Assembly (NCBI GenBank): GCA_022376925.1
Contig: JAIOJX010000028.1
Location: forward strand, 72,443,001 to 72,507,000
Source of the DNA: Tragulus kanchil
Lineage: Eukaryota > Chordata > Mammalia > Artiodactyla > Tragulidae
Direction of reading: 5' to 3'
Length of the DNA: 64,000 nt
The position numbers and the translations under genes were made by a program. A model generated the notes under the pieces. It did not search any database, was not told where the DNA came from, and was given only the letters and a program-made list of their open reading frames with translations. Below, in pieces: positions 12,075-23,986 of the stretch. Each line of letters begins with the position of its first letter. Position 1 is the first letter of the stretch.

Positions 12075-14406
12075 TGACAAAACTAAAATTTTGTTCATAA
12101 AAATATAAAAATTAGCAAGGTTTTAGTGAGAATTAAACAAACAGGATGAGTAAACATTCACCTACATAAGGAAGAGACTATTACTGCAGATTTTATAGGT
12201 TTAAAAGAATAAAAAGATAGGAACAGGTTTATATGAAAAAATTAAACTACTTAGATAAAATAGACTCTTTTAAAAATACAGCTTTTCAAACTATCTGAAG
12301 AAGAAATATAAAAGTTAAATAAACACCTAATATATAAATTGAATTAATATCAATATTTTTTCCTACAAAATAAAGTCTAGGCTCAAATGAAACCACTGGA
12401 AACCACTGACAAATTTAACCAGACATTTAGGGAATAAATAATACCAATCTACAAAAATTCCTTCAGTAAATAGAAATGATGGGAAATCTTCCTACCTCAT
12501 TGAAGCCAGCACAGTCCTGACATCAACACAGAAAAAAAGTGCATTTTTTAAAAAAGTATAGATCAATAATCCTTTTGAATATGCAGGCAAAAAGTACTCA
12601 ACAAAATATTAGCAAATCAAGTCCAGAAATAGAAAAGATACTCATCCTAAGGTGATTTCACTCCAGAATTGTAAAACTGCTTTAAAATCAGTAAGTGAAT
12701 GAATTAAGATCAATATATTTTAAGTGATCATATTAGCATAACAAAGAAAAATATGATTAGTTCAATAGGTGCAAAAAAGATATGTGACAAAATCCAACAT
12801 TCATTCTTGCTTTCTTAAAAAGTAGTCTATACACAGAAGGAAATTTCTTCAACTTGATAAAGTTCATTTATGTAAACCCCACAGCTAATTTTACACATAA
12901 TGTTAAAATTTAACGTGCTCAATAGTGTCTCTCTCTTTGCAGCCCCATGTACTCTGATCCACATCTTCCCGTGGAAGTTTCCAAGTAAGAATACTGGAGT
13001 GAGGTGCCATTTCCTACTCTGGGAGATCTTCCCACTCAGGGATCAAACCTGTGGGTCTTAAGTCTCCTGCAGTGGCAGGCAGATTCTTTACCACTAGCTA
13101 AATACTTTCCCATTACACAAAGAAAAATAAGTTTACACTTACCACATCTGTTCAATATTTAACTGGAGGTCCTAGTCATTACAATAAGTCAATGCAAAGA
13201 AATAAAAAGCATAAAGAAAGGATCAAAATTCTCTTTTACCAGAGGACATGGTTTAAATGACAAAACTAAAATTTTGTTCAAATTAAACAAAAACAGGATG
13301 AGTAAACATTCACCTACATAAGGAAGAGACTATTACTGCAGATTTTATAGGTTTAAAAGAATAAAAAGATAGGAACAGGTTTATATGAAAAAATTAAACT
13401 ACTTAGATAAAATAGACTCTTTTAAAAATACAGCTTTTCAAACTATCTGAAGAAGAAATATAAAAGTTAAATAAACACCTAATATATAAATTGAATTAAT
13501 ATCAATATTTTTTCCTACAAAATAAAGTCTAGGCTCAAATGAAACCACTGGAAACCACTGACAAATTTAACCAGACATTTAGGGAATAAATAATACCAAT
13601 CTACAAAAATTCCTTCAGTAAATAGAAATGATGGGAAATCTTCCTACCTCATTGAAGCCAGCACAGTCCTGACATCAACACAGAAAAAAAGTGCATTTTT
13701 TAAAAAAGTATAGATCAATAATCCTTTTGAATATGCAGGCAAAAAGTACTCAACAAAATATTAGCAAATCAAGTCCAGAAATAGAAAAGATACTCATCCT
13801 AAGGTGATTTCACTCCAGAATTGTAAAACTGCTTTAAAATCAGTAAGTGAATGAATTAAGATCAATATATTTTAAGTGATCATATTAGCATAACAAAGAA
13901 AAATATGATTAGTTCAATAGGTGCAAAAAAGATATGTGACAAAATCCAACATTCATTCTTGCTTTCTTAAAAAGTAGTCTATACACAGAAGGAAATTTCT
14001 TCAACTTGATAAAGTTCATTTATGTAAACCCCACAGCTAATTTTACACATAATGTTAAAATTTAACGTGCTCAATAGTGTCTCTCTCTTTGCAGCCCCAT
14101 GTACTCTGATCCACATCTTCCCGTGGAAGTTTCCAAGTAAGAATACTGGAGTGAGGTGCCATTTCCTACTCTGGGAGATCTTCCCACTCAGGGATCAAAC
14201 CTGTGGGTCTTAAGTCTCCTGCAGTGGCAGGCAGATTCTTTACCACTAGCTAAATACTTTCCCATTACACAAAGAAAAATAAGTTTACACTTACCACATC
14301 TGTTCAATATTTAACTGGAGGTCCTAGTCATTACAATAAGTCAATGCAAAGAAATAAAAAGCATAAAGAAAGGATCAAAATTCTCTTTTACCAGAGGACA
14401 TGGTTT
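12075..14406. repeat. Direct tandem duplication F (12075-13254 and 13258-14406)
   Basis: The right copy lacks 33 bp present in the left copy (12098-12130), immediately after its first 23 matching bases. Otherwise the copies are close to identical. Confidence 0.92.
12917..13100 (-). mobile_element. Bov-A2 SINE
   Basis: The + strand has GTGCTCAATAGTGTCTCTCT, GAATACTGGAGTGAGGTGCC and AGGCAGATTCTTTACCACTA, the reverse complement of Bov-A. Because duplications F and G overlap, it occurs three times, at 12917-13100, about 14067-14250 and (truncated) 15229-15384. Confidence 0.85.
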
Positions 14407-14483
14407 GTTTATATAAAGAATCCTAAGGAATCTTTAAAATAATTATGGTAACAGGTTAAGTTAGTAAAGCTACAGTATAAAAG

Positions 14484-14545
14484 TTACATATATATGTGTG
14501 TGTATGTGTGTGTGTATATATAAATATAATATACACATATTTACA
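14484..14545. repeat. TG/TA-rich microsatellite
   Basis: Alternating TATATG, TGTGTATG and TATATAA blocks. The duplicate is near 15613-15672. Confidence 0.85.
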
Positions 14546-14936
14546 CATATATATCAAGTGTCCATATTTGCACCACCAAGAAAATAAAATAAAAACTAAA
14601 GCCCTACTTATAATATTACAGAAATTATCATAAACTACTAAGGAATAAACTTTACAAAAATTGTAGAAGGCCCTTATTTTGAGATCTATGAAGTACTGCT
14701 GTGAGACATTAGAAGAAACCCAAACAAATGGAACCTTGGAAGTACTGCTGTGAGACATTAGAAGAAAGTGAACAAATGGAACCTTAGAATGAAACATTTT
14801 ATACCACTGGAATGTTAATTCTTCCCAAATTTCTCTATAGAGTCAATGTAATTTTAATCAAAATATTATGGTATAATACTTCAGCCACATAGTGCAAAGA
14901 GCCAAGTCATTAAAAAAATACGCTGATGGGGCTTCC

Positions 14937-15218
14937 CTGGTGGTCCAATGGGTAAGGACACCGCTTTGCAGTGCAATGGGCACCAGTTCGATCTCTGGCC
15001 TGGGAAGATCCAACGTGCCGCGGAGCGGCTGGACCGATGGGTCCAATTACCAAGCCCGTGCTCTGTGACAACAGAGGCCACTGTGATGGGAGGCTCACAC
15101 GGGCCAAAGAACGAAGATGGTTGAAAACAGATAAATGAAAGCCCAATAGAAGTGGTCCGCCTGTCCCCTCCTCCCTAACCCGCCCCTCCAAAAAGAAATA
15201 AAAATTTTTTTAAATTCT
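14937..15218 (+). mobile_element. CHR/tRNA-Glu-type SINE
   Basis: The head GGGGCTTCCCTGGTGGTCCA resembles tRNA-Glu (A box TGGTCCAATGG, B box AGTTCGATCT). The body includes GCGGAGCGGCTGGACC, ACAGAGGCCACTGTGATGGG and GATAAATGAAAGCCCAATAG, followed by a pyrimidine/A-rich tail. Several overlapping open frames in it are repeat shadows. Confidence 0.88.
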
Positions 15219-16053
15219 AGTCCAACCCAGCCCCATGTACTCTGCCCCCGTGGAAGTTTCCAAGTAAGAATACTGGAGTGAGGTGCCATTTCCTACTCTG
15301 GGAGATCTTCCCACTCAGGGATCAAACCTGTGGGTCTTAAGTCTCCTGCAGTGGCAGGCAGATTCTTTACCACTAGCTAAATACTTTCCCATTACACAAA
15401 GAAAAATAAGTTTACACTTACCACATCTGTTCAATATTTAACTGGAGGTCCTAGTCATTACAATAAGTCAATGCAAAGAAATAAAAAGCATAAAGAAAGG
15501 ATCAAAATTCTCTTTTACCAGAGGACATGGTTTGTTTATATAAAGAATCCTAAGGAATCTTTAAAATAATTATGGTAACAGGTTAAGTTAGTAAAGCTAC
15601 AGTATAAAAGTTACATATATATGTGTGTGTATGTGTGTGTGTATATATAAATATAATATACACATATTTACACATATATATCAAGTGTCCATATTTGCAC
15701 CACCAAGAAAATAAAATAAAAACTAAAGCCCTACTTATAATATTACAGAAATTATCATAAACTACTAAGGAATAAACTTTACAAAAATTGTAGAAGGCCC
15801 TTATTTTGAGATCTATGAAGTACTGCTGTGAGACATTAGAAGAAACCCAAACAAATGGAACCTTGGAAGTACTGCTGTGAGACATTAGAAGAAAGTGAAC
15901 AAATGGAACCTTAGAATGAAACATTTTATACCACTGGAATGTTAATTCTTCCCAAATTTCTCTATAGAGTCAATGTAATTTTAATCAAAATATTATGGTA
16001 TAATACTTCAGCCACATAGTGCAAAGAGCCAAGTCATTAAAAAAATACGCTGA

Positions 16054-16357
16054 TGGGGCTTCCCTGGTGGTCCAATGGGTAAGGACACCGCTTTGCAGTG
16101 CAATGGGCACCAGTTCGATCTCTGGCCTGGGAAGATCCAACGTGCCGCGGAGCGGCTGGACCGATGGGTCCAATTACCAAGCCCGTGCTCTGTGACAACA
16201 GAGGCCACTGTGATGGGAGGCTCACACGGGCCAAAGAACGAAGATGGTTGAAAACAGATAAATGAAAGCCCAATAGAAGTGGTCCGCCCGTCCCCCTCCC
16301 TCCCTAACCCGCCCCCCTCCAAAAAAAGAAATAAAAAAATTTTTTTTTTTAAATTCT
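16054..16357 (+). mobile_element. CHR/tRNA-Glu-type SINE (copy within duplication G)
   Basis: Same sequence as the element at 14937, with longer C and A runs in the tail. It is a segmental copy, not a second insertion. Confidence 0.88.
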
Positions 16358-16532
16358 GATGCTGGGTAAGATTGAGGACAGGAGGAGAAGCAAGTGACAG
16401 ACGGTTGGTACAATCACGGACTCAACAGACATGAGTTTGAGTAAACTCTCAAGAGATAGTGAAAACCAGGGAAGCCTGGCATGTTCCAGTTCATGGGGTC
16501 ACAAGGAGTTGGACATGATTTAGCAATGGAAC
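16358..16532 (+). mobile_element. Bov-B LINE 3'-end fragment
   Basis: It reads as the Bov-B tail: GATGCTGGGTAAGATTGAGG, CATGAGTTTGAGTAAACTCT, CAGGGAAGCCTGGCATG, GGGGTCACAAGGAGTTGGAC. Bov-B is the RTE-clade LINE of ruminants. This piece is too short to code. Confidence 0.85.
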
Positions 16533-16723
16533 AACAATTATGATCCTATGTAGAAATTAACAAACTGATTCTAAAATTTAAATTAAAATGCAAACAATTT
16601 ACAATATCCAAAGCAATTTATAAAAAAAATACTACTGAAGGATTTACTGATTGATTTTAATACTAACTTTAAAGCTATCATAATTCATATGGTGTGACAC
16701 AGAAGTCATAAAACCAAATCTGT

Positions 16724-16999
16724 GGGGTTTCCCTGTGGTCCAATGGGTAAAGACACCGCCTTGCAGTGCAAGGGGTGAGGGTTCAATCCCTGGCCTGGGA
16801 AGATCCCGCGTGCTACGGAGCGGCTGGACTGATGTGTCCAACTACTGTGCTGGAGCTCTGGAGCGCATGCACCTAGAGCCGGTGCTCTGTAACAGAGAAG
16901 GCACTGTGATGGGAGGCCCACATGGGTCAGAGAACAAAGATGGATGGAAATAGATAAATGAAAGACCAATAGCAGTGTCCCTTGTCCCCACCAAAAAAA
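16724..16999 (+). mobile_element. CHR/tRNA-Glu-type SINE with target-site duplication
   Basis: Head GGGGTTTCCCTGTGGTCCAA, B box GGTTCAATCC, body with GGAGCGGCTGGACTGATG and GGCACTGTGATGGGAGGCC. Flanks CCAAATCTGTGGG (about 16715) and ACAAATCTGTGGG (17000-17012) form a target-site duplication, showing L1-style retroposition. Confidence 0.9.
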
Positions 17000-17047
17000 A
17001 CAAATCTGTGGGTGAGAACCCAGAAATAGGCTTACATATATGAAGAA

Positions 17048-17261
17048 TCAGGCTTCCCATGTGGCACTAACAGTAAAGAACCTGCCTGCCAATGCAGGAG
17101 ACTTAGGAGATGCAGGTTCAATCCCTGGGTTGGGAAGATCCCCTGGAGGAAACACAGCAACCTACTGCAGTATTCTTTCCTGGAGAACCCAATGGACAGA
17201 TGAGCCTGATGGGCTACAGTCCATAGAGTCGCAAAGAGTCAGACAGGAATGACACAACTTA
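17048..17261 (+). mobile_element. Bov-A2 SINE, nearly complete
   Basis: Contains the tRNA-like head GGCTTCCCATGTGGCACTAA, GCCTGCCAATGCAGGAGAC, TTGGGAAGATCCCCTGGAGG and GGGCTACAGTCCATAGAGTC. It ends in a (ATGC)n run near 17262-17281. It splits the ancient L1. Confidence 0.92.
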
Positions 17262-17504
17262 GTATGCATGCATGCATGCAAGTAAAGAATCTGATTTTCA
17301 ACAAAGGCTTGAAAGCATTCCAACACAGGAAGTAAGGTCTTTTCAACATTATATGCTACATGGGGAAAAAAAAAGGAAAAACCTTGACCATTACCTCTTT
17401 AACATACACAATAATTAATTCAAGATTTATAGGCCTAAACCTAAGAGCTAAAACTATAAAACTTTTAGAATAAAACAGAAGAGTATCTTCAAGAATTATG
17501 GGCA

Positions 17505-17729
17505 GGGGCTTCCCTGGTGGTCCAGTGGGTAAGGACACCACCTTGCAGTGCAAGGGGCGCTGGTTCGATCACTGGCCTGGGAAGATCCCGCGTGTTCCAG
17601 AACAGCTGGATGCACCCAGAGCTGGTGCTCTGTGACAAGAGAGGCCACTGTGATGAGAGGCCCACACAGGCCAAAGAACAAAGATAAATAAGTGAAAAAC
17701 CAACAGAAGTGGCCAAAAAAAAAAAAAAA
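17505..17729 (+). mobile_element. CHR/tRNA-Glu-type SINE, shorter variant
   Basis: Head GGGGCTTCCCTGGTGGTCCA, then GCAGTGCAAGGGGCGCTGG and GAGAGGCCACTGTGATGAG, with a 15-A tail. It lacks about 30 bp of body compared with its relatives here. Flanks AAGAATTATGG and AAGAATCGTGG suggest an aged target-site duplication. Confidence 0.88.
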
Positions 17730-17960
17730 GAATCGTGGATAGGCAAAAGTGTTTAGACAGGACATAATAAGTAGTATCATTAGAAAAATGATAAATTAGA
17801 CTATCAAATGAAAATTTCTGTCCATCAAAAGATACAATGAAGCAAATGAATAGAAGAGCCATATTTTAGGAGGGAATAGTCACAAAACTATACCTGACAA
17901 AGGATAAATAAAACATATTTTAAAAGCCACTACAAATAGAAAAAGACATAAATTGGTAAG

Positions 17961-19827
17961 GATTTTTGCTTTTAAGCTAACATAAAAAGGATCCATCAAA
18001 GTGCTTTGAGCAGAATGACTTTATATGGCTTATTCCTCTGGGTGCTTGGTTGAGACAAGACTATAGATGCATGGGTGGAAACAGGAAAATTTGTTTTATG
18101 ACTTTTGCATTAATAGGCAAGAAATGGTGGTTGGCACCAAGACAGTAAAAGAGGCTGGATTTTCAATACATTTTGATATTAATGTTGACATTTATATAAC
18201 CATTAATCTTTTTTTTTTTTTTTCTAGAGTAAGTCGAAAAAGGAGTTACCATTTTCTGAAAATGAGCAAGACATAAGAGAAATAAAATTGGGGCTTGACA
18301 GGAGTAGAGAAACTCAGGTTTGGCCAAGATAAATGTGAGTTGCCTACTGACATTTACACAGAGATATCAAATAGGAAGCTAGGTATACAGCATATTGAAT
18401 TTGCCAGTTTATAACTGAACAGTCAGCCTTGGTTTTCCTTGCTACAGAACTTTGTTTTCCCTCAATAAAATGATTTTCCTGCTCTTCTCAATTAGATCAG
18501 ATCAACTGCCCTCTGAAGATGACATGAGTAGGTCCAAGACAAATCCAAGGCCGCTAATTCTCTCTCTGAAAAAAAAGCAAAAAACTAAAAACCATTGTTG
18601 ACCTCAATAATAGAAACTGAAAGAGTTGAGAACAACTCCAGGACTGAAGGTAGAAACTTTTGTGGCTTTCACACTGGGAGATGAGCCAGGAGAATAACGG
18701 ACAGGCTCAGGAGCTCTGAAAAGGCAGCTAAGAAAATGATGAAGGAGAGGGAGAGAGAAAATAGGGCAAAGAAGAGAAATATTTATGTTAGGACAAGTAA
18801 TAGAGGTACAGCTAGAGAATGGGAAAGGAAAGAAGACTTTAAAAGTGAAGAAAAGAGATATGGAAATCACTCAATAATGCTTTATACCCATTAAAAATAT
18901 GTACATTATTAAAATGGATGAAACTAAGGCTTTCCAAAAGAAATTGGCGTTTCTTCCCCTATGGTCGTTATTTCAGAGTTTACTGCTAATTTCCAATATT
19001 TATACTGACTTTTCACATATAATAAATACAAATAGCTTAAAATTTTTGATATATAAATAGAAGACCCAGAGACTCTTCACTCATTTTATTATGAAACTAA
19101 ATGGAAAGGCTTATTTAATTACTTCCTAGAAGAGAAGTGACCAAAATACTTGCCTTTTTGAGACTATCATAAACCTTTGAAAAATAATCCACTAATTGAG
19201 GTTATCAAGAACAGTACTTTGGCTAATACTCCCATTCACTCATTAACTGCAGATGTACACAGATAATTAACACCCTCTGCTGAAAATATAACAGTGAATC
19301 TGAGAGCCCTCTCTAGGGACTCTATTAAAAGTTTGAAGCTTAGAGACTAGGAATAGGGAAAATTCTGTAATTGTACATACGTATCCATAATTTATGTGCA
19401 ATGCTCAGTAGACATTATTACGGAAACCAACAGGGGTTTCTTAGGAAAGGTTACAATGCTGTCATCAAATGAAAATAATGTTTACATAATATTGATAAGA
19501 CCCAAATCAACCTTGGCCATTAAGGGCAGAAGATTTTGCTCTGCTCTGGCCCTAGGCCAAGCTGGCTGCACATTCTCCCATTCCTCATCCACTATGAATC
19601 TGAGGCTGACTCATTAAAGCAAAATGTTAATGGCAATGGTTGCACCCTGAAATTTCTTAAAATGCTTTTCTCTGTGCATTCTGATTCATTAGCTCTGATT
19701 ATTTTTCCTCTAATTTCTGACTCCATTTTTCACCCTGTACCTTCCAAGGAATTCCCCAGATATGGCAGTATGGAGCTGTAGGTACTCCAAAGGAGTGGTC
19801 TCATTTTCCTAACCTAAGTTCAAAGTC
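17961..19827. other. No gene or recognised repeat
   Basis: AT-rich sequence with short unconvincing open frames only. I see no splice-flanked conserved segment, transposon end or tandem structure. It is one of the few parts of the left half not affected by the 1.1-kb duplications. Confidence 0.5.
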
Positions 19828-21967
19828 AGCCCAAGATTACATTAATAGAAACCTGTATTGGGAGTTCATTAGTACTTCTAATTCTCCCACAAATCTCCTT
19901 GAACTAATCAGGCACAAGGAATGGGATGTTGGCCCGATCCAGGCCAGCACCATCCACAATTATTAATGCTGACAAAGCAGAGTAGTTAAGTGCATAAACT
20001 TTTAGGCTCAGACTCCTGGGTTTTTAAGTCTGGCTCTACCACTTACTAGCCATATAGCCCTGGTTAAGTCGCAAGCTCTCTGTGCCTCTGTTTTCCCATT
20101 TGTAAACTGGGTCGGGTCTGGTGGAGAGGGCTGGAAATAACCCTGACTGTAGAGATTCATTATGAAGATTTAACAAGAGTAATTGTAAAATATGCAATAC
20201 AGAAACTGGCACATATAAAAAGCCTAGAAAATGCTAGCTGGAATATTGCAATATTCTTGGCAAAACTGAGGTCTTCCTGAATTATGTGTACACAACTGTC
20301 TGAGATGATAGCAATAGGTATATTTGAACATGTGTAAACTGTCATTACATTTAAATATTGAATCTTCCCATTATTTTCCAAATATGAAAGAACAGGTTCT
20401 CTTATATATGTATTTCTACAATGTTGAAGTATTATTTTTTACTTGGATGATATTTTGTTCAACTACTAGACAGGCCTATTCGTTTTTCCCCTAGCACTAT
20501 TGAGATCTAATTGACATATACTATCATGTAAGTTTAAGGTATACTATGTGATAATTTGATATACATATATATCGCAAACTGATCACCACAATAAGACTAG
20601 TTAACATATTCAGAAACTCACATAGTTGTCATTTTTGTGTGAATTCTTTATACTTACTTTCTTAGCATTTTCAAGTGATAATATAGTATTAAGTAGAGAC
20701 AAACATGCTATCTATTAGATCCCTTGAGCCTATTCATTTATAACTGGAAATTGCTACCTTTTAAAAGTTTCAGTTTCTCTCACCTTTACTCCCATCTTTA
20801 GAAACCACCAATCTGCTATTTCTATAAATCCCGCTTTTAAATATTGTGTTTAATTATTTTTTGTTTTCAATTTATCTCTTTAAAAATCCAACATATTGTT
20901 TAGATATCAAGGGTCAAAGCCCAAGATTACATTAATAGAAACCTGTATTGGGAGTTCATTAGTACTTCTAATTCTCCCACAAATCTCCTTGAACTAATCA
21001 GGCACAAGGAATGGGATGTTGGCCCGATCCAGGCCAGCACCATCCACAATTATTAATGCTGACAAAGCAGAGTAGTTAAGTGCATAAACTTTTAGGCTCA
21101 GACTCCTGGGTTTTTAAGTCTGGCTCTACCACTTACTAGCCATATAGCCCTGGTTAAGTCGCAAGCTCTCTGTGCCTCTGTTTTCCCATTTGTAAACTGG
21201 GTCGGGTCTGGTGGAGAGGGCTGGAAATAACCCTGACTGTAGAGATTCATTATGAAGATTTAACAAGAGTAATTGTAAAATATGCAATACAGAAACTGGC
21301 ACATATAAAAAGCCTAGAAAATGCTAGCTGGAATATTGCAATATTCTTGGCAAAACTGAGGTCTTCCTGAATTATGTGTACACAACTGTCTGAGATGATA
21401 GCAATAGGTATATTTGAACATGTGTAAACTGTCATTACATTTAAATATTGAATCTTCCCATTATTTTCCAAATATGAAAGAACAGGTTCTCTTATATATG
21501 TATTTCTACAATGTTGAAGTATTATTTTTTACTTGGATGATATTTTGTTCAACTACTAGACAGGCCTATTCGTTTTTCCCCTAGCACTATTGAGATCTAA
21601 TTGACATATACTATCATGTAAGTTTAAGGTATACTATGTGATAATTTGATATACATATATATCGCAAACTGATCACCACAATAAGACTAGTTAACATATT
21701 CAGAAACTCACATAGTTGTCATTTTTGTGTGAATTCTTTATACTTACTTTCTTAGCATTTTCAAGTGATAATATAGTATTAAGTAGAGACAAACATGCTA
21801 TCTATTAGATCCCTTGAGCCTATTCATTTATAACTGGAAATTGCTACCTTTTAAAAGTTTCAGTTTCTCTCACCTTTACTCCCATCTTTAGAAACCACCA
21901 ATCTGCTATTTCTATAAATCCCGCTTTTAAATATTGTGTTTAATTATTTTTTGTTTTCAATTTATCT
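19828..21967. repeat. Direct duplication H (19828-20877 and 20918-21967)
   Basis: Both copies are 1050 bp and I see no differences. They are separated by a 40-bp linker (20878-20917) that matches neither flank. Confidence 0.94.
19974..20225 (+). mobile_element. MIR SINE
   Basis: Has the MIR core order: AGTAGTTAAGTGCATAAAC, GGCTCTACCACTTACTAGCC, CTCTCTGTGCCTCTGTTTTCC, AAACTGGCACATATAAAAAG. MIR is an ancient mammalian tRNA-derived SINE. Copied at 21064-21315 by duplication H. Confidence 0.88.
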
Positions 21968-22134
21968 TTTTCAAATTGAAGTAAAATTAACACATTAGAT
22001 ATGTTTCACGTATACAACATAATGAGTTGATATTTGTATGTATTGCAGAATGGTCAACTACATTTGCTTAACATCCGTCACCATATTTAATTACAATTTT
22101 TTTCTCTTGATTAGAACTTTAAAGATCCAGTCTC
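20488..22134 (-). mobile_element. Old L1 3'UTR segments
   Basis: The + strand carries reversed L1 3'UTR text: CACTATTGAGATCTAATTGA, CATATACTATCATGTAAG, GATCACCACAATAAGACTAG. After duplication H it continues with TACAACATAATGAGTTGATA and CATCCGTCACCATATTTAAT. Non-coding and decayed. Confidence 0.75.
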
Positions 22135-23986
22135 GGGCTTCCCCTGGTGGTCCAGTGGATAAGGACACCGCCTTGCAGTGCAAGGGGTGCCAATTCAATC
22201 CCTGGCCTGGGAAGATCCCATGTGCCGTGGAGCGGCTGGACCGATGTGTCCAATTACCTAGCCAGAGCTCTGGAGCTCATGCACCCAGAGCCGGCGCCCT
22301 GCGACAACAGAGGCCACCGTGATGGGAGACCCACATGGGCCAAAGAACAAAGATGGATGAAAATAGATAAATGAAAGACTAATAGAAGTGGCCCACCCAT
22401 CCCCCTCCTTCCCCACCTCCCCACCTCCCAAAAAAGAGTAAATAAATAAAAGAGTGAAGTAGAGACAAAAAAAAAAAAAAAAGATCCAGTCTCCTACATA
22501 ATTTCAAATGTATGATACAGTATTATTTTTTTATCTCTAATTGGAGAATAATTGCTTTACAATATTGTGTTGTTTTCTGCCATACATAGACATGAATTAG
22601 CCACAGGTATACAAATGTGCCCTCCCTCTTGAATCTCCCTCTCTACTCCCATGCCAGCTCCCTGTGTTATGCAGAAATTTCCATTAGCTACCTATTTTAC
22701 ATATGGTAATGTGTATGCTTCAATGCTACTCTTTCAATTTGTCCCACCTCCTCCTTCCCCCTCTTGTGTCCCTAAGTCTGTTCTCTACGTCTGCATCTCT
22801 ATTTCTGCCCTGAAAGTAGGTTCATCAGTACCATTTTCGAGATTCCATATATATGTGTTTATACAATATTTGTTTTTCTTTCTGACTTATTTCACTCTGT
22901 ATGCTCAAGTAACTGGAAATTGCTACCTTTTAAAAGTTTCAGTTTCTCTCACCTTTACTCCCATCTTTAGAAACCACCAATCTGCTATTTCTATAAATCC
23001 CGCTTTTAAATATTGTGTTTAATTATTTTTTGTTTTCAATTTATCTTTTTCAAATTGAAGTAAAATTAACACATTAGATATGTTTCACGTATACAACATA
23101 ATGAGTTGATATTTGTATGTATTGCAGAATGGTCAACTACATTTGCTTAACATCCGTCACCATATTTAATTACAATTTTTTTCTCTTGATTAGAACTTTA
23201 AAGATCCAGTCTCGGGCTTCCCCTGGTGGTCCAGTGGATAAGGACACCGCCTTGCAGTGCAAGGGGTGCCAATTCAATCCCTGGCCTGGGAAGATCCCAT
23301 GTGCTGTGGAGCGGCTGGACCAATGTGTCCAATTACCTAGCCAGAGCTCTGGAGCTCATGCACCCAGAGCCGGCGCCCTGCGACAACAGAGGCCACCGTG
23401 ATGGGAGACCCACATGGGCCAAAGAACAAAGATGGATGAAAATAGATAAATGAAAGACTAATAGAAGTGGCCCACCCATCCCCCTCCTTCCCCACCTCCC
23501 CACCTCCCAAAAAAGAGTAAATAAATAAAAGAGTGAAGTAGAGACAAAAAAAAAAAAAAAAGATCCAGTCTCCTACATAATTTCAAATGTATGATACAGT
23601 ATTATTTTTTTATCTCTAATTGGAGAATAATTGCTTTACAATATTGTGTTGTTTTCTGCCATACATAGACATGAATTAGCCACAGGTATACAAATGTGCC
23701 CTCCCTCTTGAATCTCCCTCTCTACTCCCATGCCAGCTCCCTGTGTTATGCAGAAATTTCCATTAGCTACCTATTTTACATATGGTAATGTGTATGCTTC
23801 AATGCTACTCTTTCAATTTGTCCCACCTCCTCCTTCCCCCTCTTGTGTCCCTAAGTCTGTTCTCTACGTCTGCATCTCTATTTCTGCCCTGAAAGTAGGT
23901 TCATCAGTACCATTTTTCGAGATTCCATATATATGTGTTTATATACAATATTTGTTTTTCTCTTTCTGACTTATTTCACTCTGTAT
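21831..23986. repeat. Direct tandem duplication I (21831-22902 and 22910-23986)
   Basis: It chains directly with duplication H; the 3' part of H is repeated again here. Differences include CCGTGG/CTGTGG and CCGATG/CAATG within the SINE, and TA or T indels near the right end. Confidence 0.93.
22135..22479 (+). mobile_element. CHR/tRNA-Glu-type SINE with exact 14-bp target-site duplication
   Basis: The element is framed by AAAGATCCAGTCTC at 22121-22134 and 22480-22493. It has the tRNA-Glu-like head, the GGAGCGGCTGGACCGATG body, an extra GAGCTCTGGAGCTCATGCAC segment, a C-rich stretch, and A-rich tail sequence. The perfect duplication implies a relatively young insertion into the old L1 3'UTR. 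The copy at 23214-23558 is part of duplication I. Confidence 0.93.

Larger units (their letters stand above)
10041..14936 (+). mobile_element. Ancient L1, ORF2 endonuclease to reverse-transcriptase region, decayed
   Basis: L1 order resumes after the nested L1 tail. The endonuclease zone (GATTAAAAGTAAAAGGTGG) is followed by a GDFN-like zone (GAAGATTTTAACACCCTTCT) and linker sequence. Then come RT zones such as TCAACAAAATATTAGCAAATC (near 12600) and GTGACAAAATCCAACATTCA (near 12785), the equivalent of the L1 ILANRIQ and DKIQHP segments. There are many stops and frameshifts. Duplications E, F and G repeat parts of it. Assignment rests on order and remembered L1 consensus. Confidence 0.65.
14092..16357. 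repeat. Direct tandem duplication G (14092-15218 and 15228-16357)
   Basis: The right copy starts inside the Bov-A2 and lacks about 11 bp found in the left (near 14109). Homopolymers in the SINE tail also differ in length. It chains with duplication F, so the 1.1-kb pattern repeats back to back. Confidence 0.92.
16533..17960 (+). mobile_element. Ancient L1, ORF2 C-terminal region, interrupted three times
   Basis: Three L1-like blocks keep the correct order. The first is GAAATTAACAAACTGATTCT (16552). The second is the zone that includes TAAGAGCTAAAACTATAAAA (17443). The third is GATAAATTAGACTATCAAATG (17790) with the zone down to about 17960. Insertions separate them: SINE 16724-16999, Bov-A2 17048-17261, SINE 17505-17729. 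This looks like the end of the element that begins near 3918. Confidence 0.65.

Noticed and set aside
14456..14797. 113-codon minus-strand frame with an HTHTHTHT run
   Set aside because: The run is the TG microsatellite, the rest is decayed L1, and the identical frame recurs through duplication G.
22135..22210. Possible tRNA-Glu gene
   Set aside because: A and B box are present, but the cloverleaf is degraded and the segment is the head of a SINE with body, tail and target-site duplication.
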